Shown: in pieces, positions 17,401-25,009 of the stretch | Numbering within the stretch: position 1 is the stretch's first letter | Layout: each line of letters opens with the position of its first letter | Assembly: GCA_006503475.1 (NCBI GenBank) | Contig: RSEH01000044.1 | Span: 124,001 to 188,000 of the forward strand | Length of the DNA: 64,000 bases | From: Stentor roeselii | Lineage: Eukaryota > Ciliophora > Heterotrichea > Heterotrichida > Stentoridae | Direction of reading: 5' to 3' | Position numbers and translations under genes: made by a program | Notes under the pieces: model-generated | What the model was told of the DNA's origin: nothing | Seen by the model: the letters and a program-made list of their open reading frames with translations, nothing else | The model's database searches: none

Positions 17401-19372
17401 AGATACTTACTGTCCAGACTGTGTTGGAGTGGTCGTTAAAAGAGTGCTCTTCGCACTTTTCTTCTACGTTCCAAACTTTTATTTTTGAATCTGCTCCGCC
17501 GCTGATTATGTTTTTTATGTCTGGAGCGAGGGCTACTACGTGAACTGATTTTGAATGACCATTAAGCGTGAATTCCTCTCTCCTATCTTCAAAATTCCAA
17601 AGTTTAACTGAACCATCACCAGAGCTACTAAGTACAAATTTTCCATCACTAGAAAAAATGACAGAAAAAACCGCTTCAGAATGTCCAGACAACACAAAAG
17701 CCTGAGACTTATCCTGCATATTCCAAGTAATAATTTTCGCGTCTTCAGAGCCACTGATGATAAACTTGCAATCCGGAGAAAAAGCAACAGAAAACACAGT
17801 ATTAGTATGCCCTGCAAAGCTAGATTCTTCCCATTTTTCCAAGAAATTCCAGAGTTTAACCAAGTTATCCCCCGATCCACTACAAATAAACCTTCCATCA
17901 CTAGAGAAGTCAACACAAAGTACCTCATTTGAATGTCCAGAAAACTCAAAAACTTCATTTCTATCATAAAAACTCCAAACTTTCACTTTTCCATCCCCAG
18001 CTCCAGAAGCAATGAAGCAGCTGTCATTAGAAAAGGCAAGACAATAAACGATCCCTTCATGGCCTTCCAAGCAAAACTCTTCTTCTCTAGTCTTGATGTT
18101 CCAAACCCGTATCACACTGTCTCCTCCTCCACTAGCAATAAACAAGTTATCTTGTGAGAACTTGACAGTAAAAACTCCATTTAAATGAGCTTCAAGAGTT
18201 AAAATTTCTTTTCTTTTATTCATATCCCAGAGTTTTAAGTATTTTTCATCATCTCCTGAAACTGCTAAGTTACTGTCCCTTGAAACATCTAAAGTTTTAA
18301 CAGCAGTTTTATGTCCGTTCAATGTGAATTCTTCAGGTTTTGACTGAATGTTCCAAACTCGAATAGTTTTATCAGTGGAGCCAGTTAATACATATTTTTG
18401 ACTTTCAGGAATAGCAAGAGCGAGGACTTGTTCAGTGTGGCCATTAAGAGTAAAGAGCTCTGTCCGCAGTGAAATACTCCAAAGTTTAATAGTACTGTCA
18501 TCTGAGGAACTAATAAGCGTCTTCGCGCCTGTTGTGAAGACTAAACTATTAACAGAGCCAGTATGTCCAAAAAGGGAAAAGTCTACTTTTGTGTCTCGAA
18601 CACTCATGACTTTTATGCAACCTTCTCTGTCCCCAGCAGCGACGAGCCGCCCGTTGTCATTAAGAGTGACTGAAGACTGTTCAGTGCTTGTTTTAAACAT
18701 ATGGTCAATTGCTTTGGTAAAGAAGTTCCAGACCTTCACAGTCCTATCCAAGGAAGATGAAGCTAAAGTGTTTCCATCTTTTGAAATCGCTAACCCCGTG
18801 ATAAAATGAGAATGTGCTTGAAAGCTTAACTCTTGTTTTTTTAACAAAACGTTCCAAACCTTTATACTTGCGTCATTCGATGCACTGATGATGTACTTGT
18901 TGGATGGAGTTACTTGCACTGATGTTACTTCGCCTTCGTGGCCTGTGAAGGTGAATTCTTCAGTTCTTTTCAAGAAATGCCAGAGTTTTATTGTCATGTC
19001 GGCTGAACCGCTTACTATGAATGCCTCTTGATGGGAAAAAGCAATTGACTTTACTTCTTTTGAATGGCCTTCTAAGGTGTACTCTTCATCAAGAAGACCC
19101 AGGTTCCAAACTTTGATGGAACTGTCGGAACAACCACTTGCTGCGTATTTTCCGCATTTTGATATTGATAGACTGAGAACTGAACCTTCATGTGTGCCTA
19201 AGGTAAAGTGATGCCAAACTTCATCTAGTTTACGTTCCATTGTTTCGACTATGTACTGACTCGTGTTTATGTACTTCGACTTTGGAGGCTTTTGCTTGGG
19301 TTCAGGAGAGTCCTCAGTTTTTTCTAGCTCTTTTTTTAGAAGACTTCCTTTCAGAGTCGTGGTGAAATCCAT
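14492..19372 (-). CDS. WD40 (21 repeats) - ankyrin-like - TRP-type ion channel fusion
   Basis: 1,626 residues from the ATG at 19372, which has the AATAATG context; an upstream ATG at 19408 would add 12 residues. After a charged leader come 21 WD40 repeats in register, each 42 residues (about 882 in total), enough for three seven-bladed propellers. Each unit reads EEFxLxGHxxxV...SGSxDxxIKVWN; unit 5 is the most degenerate. Next is an ankyrin-like stretch (GKSPFFYSITCKHQYCTQLM), then a six-helix channel module from about VKGWAVFYSILLFFN to LMLNMLISILGDSYDNF. That last motif, with the re-entrant pore loop before it, is typical of TRP/polycystin-like cation channels. The C-terminus is a coiled coil that could support tetramers. 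No intron is seen in 4.9 kb. Gating and ion choice cannot be told from the sequence. Confidence 0.88.
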   Translation of the reverse strand: MDFTTTLKGSLLKKELEKTEDSPEPKQKPPKSKYINTSQYIVETMERKLDEVWHHFTLGTHEGSVLSLSISKCGKYAASGCSDSSIKVWNLGLLDEEYTLEGHSKEVKSIAFSHQEAFIVSGSADMTIKLWHFLKRTEEFTFTGHEGEVTSVQVTPSNKYIISASNDASIKVWNVLLKKQELSFQAHSHFITGLAISKDGNTLASSSLDRTVKVWNFFTKAIDHMFKTSTEQSSVTLNDNGRLVAAGDREGCIKVMSVRDTKVDFSLFGHTGSVNSLVFTTGAKTLISSSDDSTIKLWSISLRTELFTLNGHTEQVLALAIPESQKYVLTGSTDKTIRVWNIQSKPEEFTLNGHKTAVKTLDVSRDSNLAVSGDDEKYLKLWDMNKRKEILTLEAHLNGVFTVKFSQDNLFIASGGGDSVIRVWNIKTREEEFCLEGHEGIVYCLAFSNDSCFIASGAGDGKVKVWSFYDRNEVFEFSGHSNEVLCVDFSSDGRFICSGSGDNLVKLWNFLEKWEESSFAGHTNTVFSVAFSPDCKFIISGSEDAKIITWNMQDKSQAFVLSGHSEAVFSVIFSSDGKFVLSSSGDGSVKLWNFEDRREEFTLNGHSKSVHVVALAPDIKNIISGGADSKIKVWNVEEKCEEHSFNDHSNTVWTVSISEDSKYIASCSEDESIKVFNISKKSLEFSLIGHFSCVRTVKFSKDGQFIASGARDNQIKFWNVLKRKEEFSLLGHTDWVRSVIFSSNDRFLISGSKDKLIKIWNLETRKEERSLSGHTGPVWSISLSKDSKMLASGSSDCSVKLWNMSEYFEEFSLEGHSDTVFSVSFSEDSRYVVSGSGDSSVKVWNVKEQCEEFTLNGHTSVVWSVVFSQNGKYIVSGSEDNSIIVWNVLEKRQEFKLIGHKSVVRSVDFSKNFKYIVSGSEDNTIKLWNVQEQREEMISGKDKSQSTSYIFSMDKKFLLLNHPTYFEILETKENNSVESFYILKLTSGTLVVKIKKKTVRFKLKRPLHISSPLRDLLKYQESYNTFILLNSEILNFNKMSLVPYSTLDQYIQHTIPFKNMMTCIRNNDYQNLSKEAFSLYFSEHMYQVLHVLALKGKSEPLRKWLKPFNDITIKADGFGKSPFFYSITCKHQYCTQLMLTYIIHTKNQQVLEQSLHAIRNDFFIIIDNSSKQLPNFLGKIFLTTEIELISEIENFPLFIYSENYKPSACKFMIPENEKKIPASFKFTAFPFKGLPFTVENIKNLELIRNCKNSKIYETSFIKFYIDLNWKAVKGWAVFYSILLFFNIFFFILMMKYGRSDPIIYVPFLVINFNLCVWELTQVFSTSIREHLSEIWNWIDLSMYFLILIYFLAEVFDFKSEYEEFVLGLMILIRGLTAFRVVDGTRYYVRLILTSLDSIKYFLIMFCYSSIFFSVLFTISQGREVSFDTLWDQGWSQNFGGEIEMEDTRNFVMTYMTGIVATVVNVVLMLNMLISILGDSYDNFSLERNIIDYTEKLEICLEIQKVLFWRKLSGSDIFLHVLPSPFEDDDGQQDWQGKIMYMEKKQERRLDNIHEKVTEVDAKLSTVEDNIKKNIEEVNQKVTGIEKSLRKEFENKLGNVNLKVNSIENKITSVQTNLSKVLDLLAK
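16550..19200 (-). repeat. 126-bp tandem coding repeats encoding 21 WD40 units
   Basis: The DNA has a 126-bp period, one WD40 repeat per unit, across about 2.65 kb. Neighbouring units share recurring words, for example plus-strand CCAAAGTTTTAT and CCACTGACGATGTACTT, suggesting growth by unequal crossing-over or conversion between units. Confidence 0.8.
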
Positions 19373-19769
19373 TATTTGAATTGTAATGGGTTGAAACGCT
19401 ATTTTCACTGGTTTGGATTGAGATTACTGTCGATGATGATTTAAATTATCACAACTAAAAAAAACTAATCTTATTTCCAAAGTCTGAAACACTTAAATAA
19501 AGATCAAATTTTTAAAGAAATCGATTTTTTAATTAACTTCTAAATCTATCGTGCTGAGTTTAAAAACTAAACCTAGCTCAAAAGTCAACATCACTTCAAG
19601 CAATCAGTAATTTAACCTAAAATATCTTCAAAAAGCTAATAGTATTTAAAAAATCCATAGCTAATCACCTCCACCCAACTTCCTATTACTTAATAACAAA
19701 TACTCAAAACAACATCAACAATATAATCCAGACACTAAAATCCACAGACAATCCCATAATTCCTATTAC
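19373..19769. other. Intergenic spacer with a duplicated gene end
   Basis: About 400 bp, AT-rich, with very little G on the plus strand between 19441 and 19760. Its right end (19681-19760) is a diverged copy of the 3' end of the neighbouring kelch gene. No other gene is visible. It should hold the 5' leader and promoter of the WD40-channel gene. Confidence 0.6.
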
Positions 19770-19840
19770 TTAATAATGAAAACGCAAAACAACCTCAACA
19801 TTTTTGTCTAGGCAATTAAATCTGTAGACATTTCCATTAA
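19681..19840. repeat. 80-bp tandem duplication of the kelch gene 3' end
   Basis: TCCTATTACTTAATAA recurs at 19681 and 19761, followed by related sequence (TACTCAAAACAACATCAACA against AACGCAAAACAACCTCAACA). The right copy contains the real stop of the kelch gene; the left copy is a diverged, non-coding duplicate that still reads VVL...Y-stop on the minus strand. Confidence 0.7.
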
Positions 19841-21326
19841 AATCAGCAAAAAAAACCATAAAGTCTCGACTCACAGTATTCGTAACAATACTTCCATCTT
19901 GTAAGCCAGTCATATTAACAAGCTCCCATTGATTAATCGCATAATCTTTACATTCAAAGATCATATCACTGATCAAAAACACCGAATCCTGAAACTTCGC
20001 TAAAGCATTTTTAAAGCTGACTTCAAATCTCGGATACAACTTTTCATAAGAATTTTTTTGATAATCAAAAACAAAAAGTATTTCTTTTGACTCTCCAGCG
20101 ATCAGCAGTCTTCGGTCTATAGGAAGCGCTGAAGTCGAACTCATTGCCAAGGGTAAGTCAGCGATTGAGTTCCAAGTCAAGTTGACTAAATCAAACATTT
20201 TACTCTTGCTTCTTGGAAGCCAGTTCAGTTGGCCTCCGAATATGAAAACTTTATGATTTAAGATGCAGGGCCTTGCACTGGAAATAGGAGAGCTTTCTGA
20301 AAGGGATTTAAGACTCCAGGTTTTTAGGTTTAAGATACTGGTTGAACCTGAGTATACGTTTTTAGCTCGTCCTCCGTGAATGAATAGTTTGTCTTGATCG
20401 AATAAAGCTGTGCAAGGAAAATGGCATCGGTTGTTTTTTAGGTTTATTTCTCTTTGATCTATGCTTAGCGTTGATAGGTTCAGGGATATAAGATCTGATG
20501 ACTGGTCTCTGAAAAAGTGAAGAAAATCTGGGAAAAGACCTGATTTCTTAAGGTCTTTAGGGTTACACTCGTTTTTATTCGATTTTTCAGTTAAACAATC
20601 ACTTTTCTCAAAAGTTTCTACGAAAGAATTTCTTTTCTGAATGTTTTCAGTCCATATCTCATTTTTCTCAACATTTTCTGCAAAAAACTCCTTTTTCTCA
20701 ACGTTTTCCACCAAAAACTCTCTTTTTTCATTATTTCCTGAATCCAGGTTAAGATCTTTGAATTTCGTCCAGTCTTGAAAAAATTCCTTTTTTTCTTCAA
20801 TTGGCTCTTTTTCAGGAATCATTTGAAAATAATCATCTTGCCCGAAAGAAAAGTTGTTTAAATCAAAAAAGTTGTAATCGCCCTTAATGAAACTTCGAAA
20901 ATTTTCATAAAAGTATCGAAAATGACTCTCTTGGAAACTTGACCTTTGCTGGATTGAGTTGTTTATCGGCATCGGGACTGAGTTACAAGAGTGAATGTTA
21001 AAAATCACTTTCTTGATAAATGAATTAATTTTAGAAAGCTTTGAAAGGATTTGGTTTGCCTCTGAAGTTATCTCGGTTAGGGAGAATAGTGTTGAAGATT
21101 TAAGTAAAGACACGTGTGAGAGAAGGTCTTGAAATTTTTGGATTATTCTTGACTTTGAGTCACTTCCAACTGACTTTAATGGACTGATCAACGCGTGGTT
21201 TAATTCAGGTGATTCTGATAAGTGAACAGATGAATGACTGGTGCAAAAGTAGATGTAGGTTCCTTTGCATCCGCAACCAAATGATATGATTTTAGGGCAA
21301 TTGAGAACAAAACAAGATAATTCCAT
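19770..21326 (-). CDS. B-box-like / kelch-repeat protein with short degenerate repeats
   Basis: 518 residues. The N-terminus carries a Cys/His cluster (CFVLNC...CGCKGTYIYFCTSHSSVH) resembling a B-box zinc site. Helices follow to about residue 120. A lysine/glutamate-rich stretch near 185-265 repeats a 10-11-residue motif (REFLVENVEK, KEFFAENVEK, NEIWTENIQK). The C-terminal 230 residues hold kelch repeats (KLFIHGGRAKNVYSGST, KVFIFGGQLNWLPRSKSK). The architecture resembles the B-box/kelch families expanded in ciliates. The function is unknown and a protein-interaction role is likely. Confidence 0.78.
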   Translation of the reverse strand: MELSCFVLNCPKIISFGCGCKGTYIYFCTSHSSVHLSESPELNHALISPLKSVGSDSKSRIIQKFQDLLSHVSLLKSSTLFSLTEITSEANQILSKLSKINSFIKKVIFNIHSCNSVPMPINNSIQQRSSFQESHFRYFYENFRSFIKGDYNFFDLNNFSFGQDDYFQMIPEKEPIEEKKEFFQDWTKFKDLNLDSGNNEKREFLVENVEKKEFFAENVEKNEIWTENIQKRNSFVETFEKSDCLTEKSNKNECNPKDLKKSGLFPDFLHFFRDQSSDLISLNLSTLSIDQREINLKNNRCHFPCTALFDQDKLFIHGGRAKNVYSGSTSILNLKTWSLKSLSESSPISSARPCILNHKVFIFGGQLNWLPRSKSKMFDLVNLTWNSIADLPLAMSSTSALPIDRRLLIAGESKEILFVFDYQKNSYEKLYPRFEVSFKNALAKFQDSVFLISDMIFECKDYAINQWELVNMTGLQDGSIVTNTVSRDFMVFFADFNGNVYRFNCLDKNVEVVLRFHY

Positions 21327-21425
21327 TTATAGCTGTAGTGAGGTTGAACTTAACTCTCATAAAAATTAACTAAATCAACTTTTCTATTCTCATCTATCAA
21401 ATCCTATTCAACCTCCATCTAAAAA

Positions 21426-22742
21426 ATGACTGAAAGCATCTTACCCGATGACCTATTAGAAGACCTAGCTGATCTTTCCGACTCTTCTGAAAAGCCATAC
21501 AAAAAGCCAAAACTAAGCGAGTCAATATCCCTCTCATCTTCCATACTTCTATCATCAGGTGAATTCCACTCAACACTATCCCAATTAAACTCTTCCAATC
21601 CTCCATCAGACAAGTCCTTCGAGTCCACCTGCAACGAGCTTTTGCTATCAATCGATTCAGAGTAATCCTCAAATAGACTAACCCTTCTCCACAAGTCCCT
21701 CAAAGACCTGTTTTTTCCAATTCTTCCCGAACTCGAAGACATTGTCGAGTCAGTCCAAGACTACACAAAAGCCGTGAAAATCCTTTCAACTACAACTTTC
21801 ACTACAAAAGACCTGGAAAAGCACTTAGGAAGTGTCACAACAATCGCTGTTGCAACTGCTTTAATAAAAACACCAATTAAACAAATTGAAGAAGACCTTT
21901 TGAATAAAATTGAAGAATTGACAAAGGAAATTTCTGAACTTTTAATTGGAAAAGCAAAGGTTTTGGACTTTGTGCAGAGAAAAATTAGGGCAAAAGCTCC
22001 TAATCTTTGTAATCTTTTAAGTGAAGCAGTTGCTGCTAATTTGCTCAGTGCTGCTGGAAGTCTCGAGGCACTTTCTATCATGCCTGCTTGTAATATTCAG
22101 GTATTGGGACTTGTCAGAGAAGGACTTCCCGGAAGTTCTAGCTTGAATAAGTTCAAATCGTTTTTAAGCTACTCGCCTTTTGTTATTAGAGCTGGACAGC
22201 ATCGGAAGAAAGCTGTTAGAATGATTGCTGGAAAAGCTGCACTTGCTGCTAGGGTTGATAGGTTTCAGCAGTCGACTAATGGGGATATGGGACTTCAGCT
22301 TTTGCAGCAACTCCAAACATCATTCGAAAAATCCTTAGAAGTAGACCTAAACCAGTTAAAAAAGCCTCTACCAGTGCCAAGCGAGTTCAAAAAATCAAAA
22401 AGAGGCGGAAAAAGAATCCGAGCAGCAAAAAAAAGATTCGAAATAAGCGAAATCCGCAAAGACCTAAACCGTGTCGAATTCGGAGTCGAAGCTCAAGAAG
22501 AGTTCCGAGACACAGGTTTTACTTTTGGAATGCTAGGAAAGAGCGGAAAGTTAAAAACCTCTTCAAAAAAGTCAAAACCATTCAAAACCCAATCAAAGCC
22601 CAGTCCAGGGACATTAAGTTGCTTCGCCTTCATGCAAGGTGAAGGTGTAAGTCTCGAGAACCCTGAGAAGTTCCAAGACAGTAAATCAAAGTTCTTCGAA
22701 AGCACGACAGGTTTCACAACAGTTCAAAATAACAAAAAATAA
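21426..22742 (+). CDS. PRPF31: U4/U6 snRNP protein PRP31
   Basis: 433 residues from two exons (21426-21661, 21677-22742) joined by a 15-nt intron. Exon 1 encodes the acidic N-terminus MTESILPDDLLEDLADL, similar to other Prp31 proteins. The Nop/NOSIC domain shows AKVLDFVQRKIRAKAPNLCN, AGSLEALSIMPACNIQVLG and AALAARVDRFQQS. The C-terminal domain has SKRGGKRIRAAKKRFEISEI and TGFTFGMLGKSG. Prp31 clamps the 15.5K-U4 snRNA complex and holds the tri-snRNP together. The TAA stop is directly followed by the ATG of the next gene. Minus-strand frames over exon 1 are shadows. Confidence 0.95.
21662..21676 (+). other. 15-nt intron of the PRP31 gene
   Basis: GTAATCCTCAAATAG, in-frame TAA, A at position 10. 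Splicing joins SIDSE to LTLLHKSLKDLFFPILPELE, restoring the Prp31 domain (phase 2). Confidence 0.93.
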
Positions 22743-24098
22743 ATGGAATTTAAAGTCTCCTTCCAAAAAAACACTAGTTTTTACCTTCAAGACATTGAGG
22801 AAATCGTGAGATATGATGATGAAAAAAACAGCCTTTATGTCTCATTGGCCTTTGGACTGATGGATATTTTTATATTAGGAAGCAAAAGAAAGGCTTTTTC
22901 TAAAAAAACCTACGAAAAGTTCTTGGAAATTTTAACAAGGGTTAAAATTAAACTGGATTTTAATGACTTTGAAGGGCTTAGCAAGTTAGCTGAAGTTATG
23001 AACGACGAGTCATTTGAAACAAGTACTTTAGATGACTGGCTTCATCATTACTTTTCACATAATTCTCAACTAATTGTAGACAGAGCTATTCGGTCTCTAA
23101 AAATTATGATGATTGAAACATGTGAACAGCCGATGATAAAGAATTATATTCAGATAACTCCAGTTTTCAATGAAACAACACAGAAGATTTTAATTCAGAA
23201 GTTCTGCAATATTTTCAATGTTTCAGTTTTTTTTTACTATCTAAACCAATCTATAGAAACTATCGCTCCAGAATCCCCAGATTCTTATCCTTGCATTTAC
23301 CTTCAAGAAACCAACAAAAAAGGTATAAACTACTTGATCCACAAGAATCACTTCACAATAAAATCAAGTAATTCTATAAACTGTGACTTGTTTAAAATGC
23401 CTTTTTCTTTTGTAGTTCAAACCGAAAACAACATAGATAATCTTTCTTACACCCTTCCTACAGTCTCTTTTGATCCCCCTGCATATGAAGAAGCGAAAAA
23501 AAATCCTCCAGATCCTAATTCTTTAGCTCTTAATCCGAATTTGCCTCGCCATGATCAAGTGGAAAACGAAGTGAATCCTTTAGTTCAAATGCCTAAAATG
23601 TTACCACCTTCGAATTTTCCAGGTATTCAACAGATGGGAGTTCGAGTAAAATCAGAAGAATCAAACCGAATGAGCCAAAATCTCAGAAGTTTAATTGAAA
23701 AACCGAAGGAAGAAGAAGTTAAAATAGTGAAAAAATCAGAAGTTTTAAGTGAACAGATGGCTACTGATAAAATTATTCAACTTATGGCGGATTTGATTAT
23801 TAATAAGAATGTTTGCAGTAATGAGTTTAGTGAACAAATACAACAGGTTTGCTCTTCGAATGAAAAACTTAAAACTAATCAATATTTGCAGAGGATCATT
23901 TTTGCGAATCTTTCTTGTAAGATTTGTGCGAAGAAGTATGTTTTGGAAGATTTTAGCCTTATTGAATGTCAAGATAGCAAGAAGTGTATGGTTTGTAATA
24001 AATGTCGACTTAAAAATGCTCTTGGGATTTGCGATATTTGCAAAAGAGTTTACACGGATTATGAGAAATATATGATTAAATTTGCAAATGATGATTAA
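22743..24098 (+). CDS. Otubain-like (OTU) protein with C-terminal zinc-binding domain, catalytic Cys apparently replaced
   Basis: 451 residues. Residues 18-200 follow the otubain (peptidase C65) pattern: an opening RYDDEKNSLYVSLAFGLMD, a helical insert, then ILIQKFCNIFNVSVFFYYLN and a final INYLIHKNHFTI. In active family members the opening motif is DGNCFYRA; here the Cys position reads Ser (KNSLY) while the late His (NHF) remains. Lys48-type deubiquitinase activity is therefore doubtful. A Pro/Asn-rich linker leads to a C-terminal Cys-rich module (CKICAKKY...CMVCNKCRLKNALGICDICK) that should bind zinc, RING-like. The ATG abuts the PRP31 stop. The otubain call is by pattern and moderate. Confidence 0.6.
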   Translation: MEFKVSFQKNTSFYLQDIEEIVRYDDEKNSLYVSLAFGLMDIFILGSKRKAFSKKTYEKFLEILTRVKIKLDFNDFEGLSKLAEVMNDESFETSTLDDWLHHYFSHNSQLIVDRAIRSLKIMMIETCEQPMIKNYIQITPVFNETTQKILIQKFCNIFNVSVFFYYLNQSIETIAPESPDSYPCIYLQETNKKGINYLIHKNHFTIKSSNSINCDLFKMPFSFVVQTENNIDNLSYTLPTVSFDPPAYEEAKKNPPDPNSLALNPNLPRHDQVENEVNPLVQMPKMLPPSNFPGIQQMGVRVKSEESNRMSQNLRSLIEKPKEEEVKIVKKSEVLSEQMATDKIIQLMADLIINKNVCSNEFSEQIQQVCSSNEKLKTNQYLQRIIFANLSCKICAKKYVLEDFSLIECQDSKKCMVCNKCRLKNALGICDICKRVYTDYEKYMIKFANDD

Positions 24099-24241
24099 AT
24101 CATTTTTTTTAGTCTTTGCTATTAAACATTTAAGGTTTTCTTCATATAAAAAAATTAAATATTTCCAGCTCATCCCAATAATTCCCCAAAAAATCAACCC
24201 ATGATTCCAAAATCTCCAAATCCCCAAAACTTAGAATAAAA

Positions 24242-25009
24242 ATGAACCGAAACTTTAAAGTCCCAAGTAAAATCCTTCACAAACTCGAAACCGAACGTGA
24301 AAACAAGCGTCTCTACCTAGAGCTAAACAACATCAAGCCAACCATGTCCTTTTCTCTTCCTCGGGACTGTTCTCACTTAAAAATAAACAAAAAACGTGAC
24401 CAGTTACGCGAAGGTAAGCCTTATTCAGATCGGTACACTGAAATAGAGCGTGAAAACCGAATCCTTCTCGAAAAAATCAACAACATCATCCAAAAGCGTC
24501 AGTCAAAAGCAAACAAATATCAAATCAAACATTCCTTGAACTTCCCAATGCGAGCTCGTCATCAACGCGAGATATCTCTTCAAAATTTAGGACTTCTTAA
24601 ACGACTTCAAAGCAAAAAAAGCTTTTACTCGTTTTGCAACCCTTCTGGAGATAACTCAAGGAAAAAACAAGGAAAAATAGAAGATCTCAGCCCGAGTTAC
24701 TCGAGAAACTCGGAAGCCTTCCCAGTGAAGAAATTGGAGCCGATTCCTAGGGAAAAGGTTTACTCGACCAAAGTCAACCTGCAGGATAAAATATTCAATG
24801 TTGAGGTCTTGAAAGGGAAAAAAGTGGAAGTTCGGGTTGAAAACGAGCAGACTGAAGAAAAATTCATCCTCAGTTTAAACAGAAAAGAGGTCAGAAACCT
24901 GGTAGGAAAGCAGGAAAACTGGCAGAAACTTGTAAATTTCTTGCACATAGAAGGAAATGACCTAATCCTTTGCGATCCTTCTGACTCTGAATTAATTTAT
25001 TCTAAATAG
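24242..25009 (+). CDS. CFAP97: CFAP97 / Hemingway (KIAA1430) family ciliary protein
   Basis: 255 residues. The conserved family segment is at about 25-90: YLELNNIKPTMSF, then YTEIERENRILLEKINNII, matching the ERENxxLLxKIxxI signature of the KIAA1430/CFAP97 domain. Family members support axoneme assembly in cilia and sperm tails, and ciliates carry several paralogues. The C-terminal part (YSTKVNLQDKIFNVEVLKGK...) may form a small beta domain. It ends in TAG at 25007-25009, overlapping by 8 nt the stop of the convergent KIFBP gene. Confidence 0.8.
   Translation: MNRNFKVPSKILHKLETERENKRLYLELNNIKPTMSFSLPRDCSHLKINKKRDQLREGKPYSDRYTEIERENRILLEKINNIIQKRQSKANKYQIKHSLNFPMRARHQREISLQNLGLLKRLQSKKSFYSFCNPSGDNSRKKQGKIEDLSPSYSRNSEAFPVKKLEPIPREKVYSTKVNLQDKIFNVEVLKGKKVEVRVENEQTEEKFILSLNRKEVRNLVGKQENWQKLVNFLHIEGNDLILCDPSDSELIYSK

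Noticed and set aside
21419-21742. 107-residue minus-strand ORF over the first exon of PRP31
   Set aside because: The plus-strand exon plus 15-nt intron gives a complete Prp31 N-terminus; the minus frame is a shadow of Ser-rich coding DNA.
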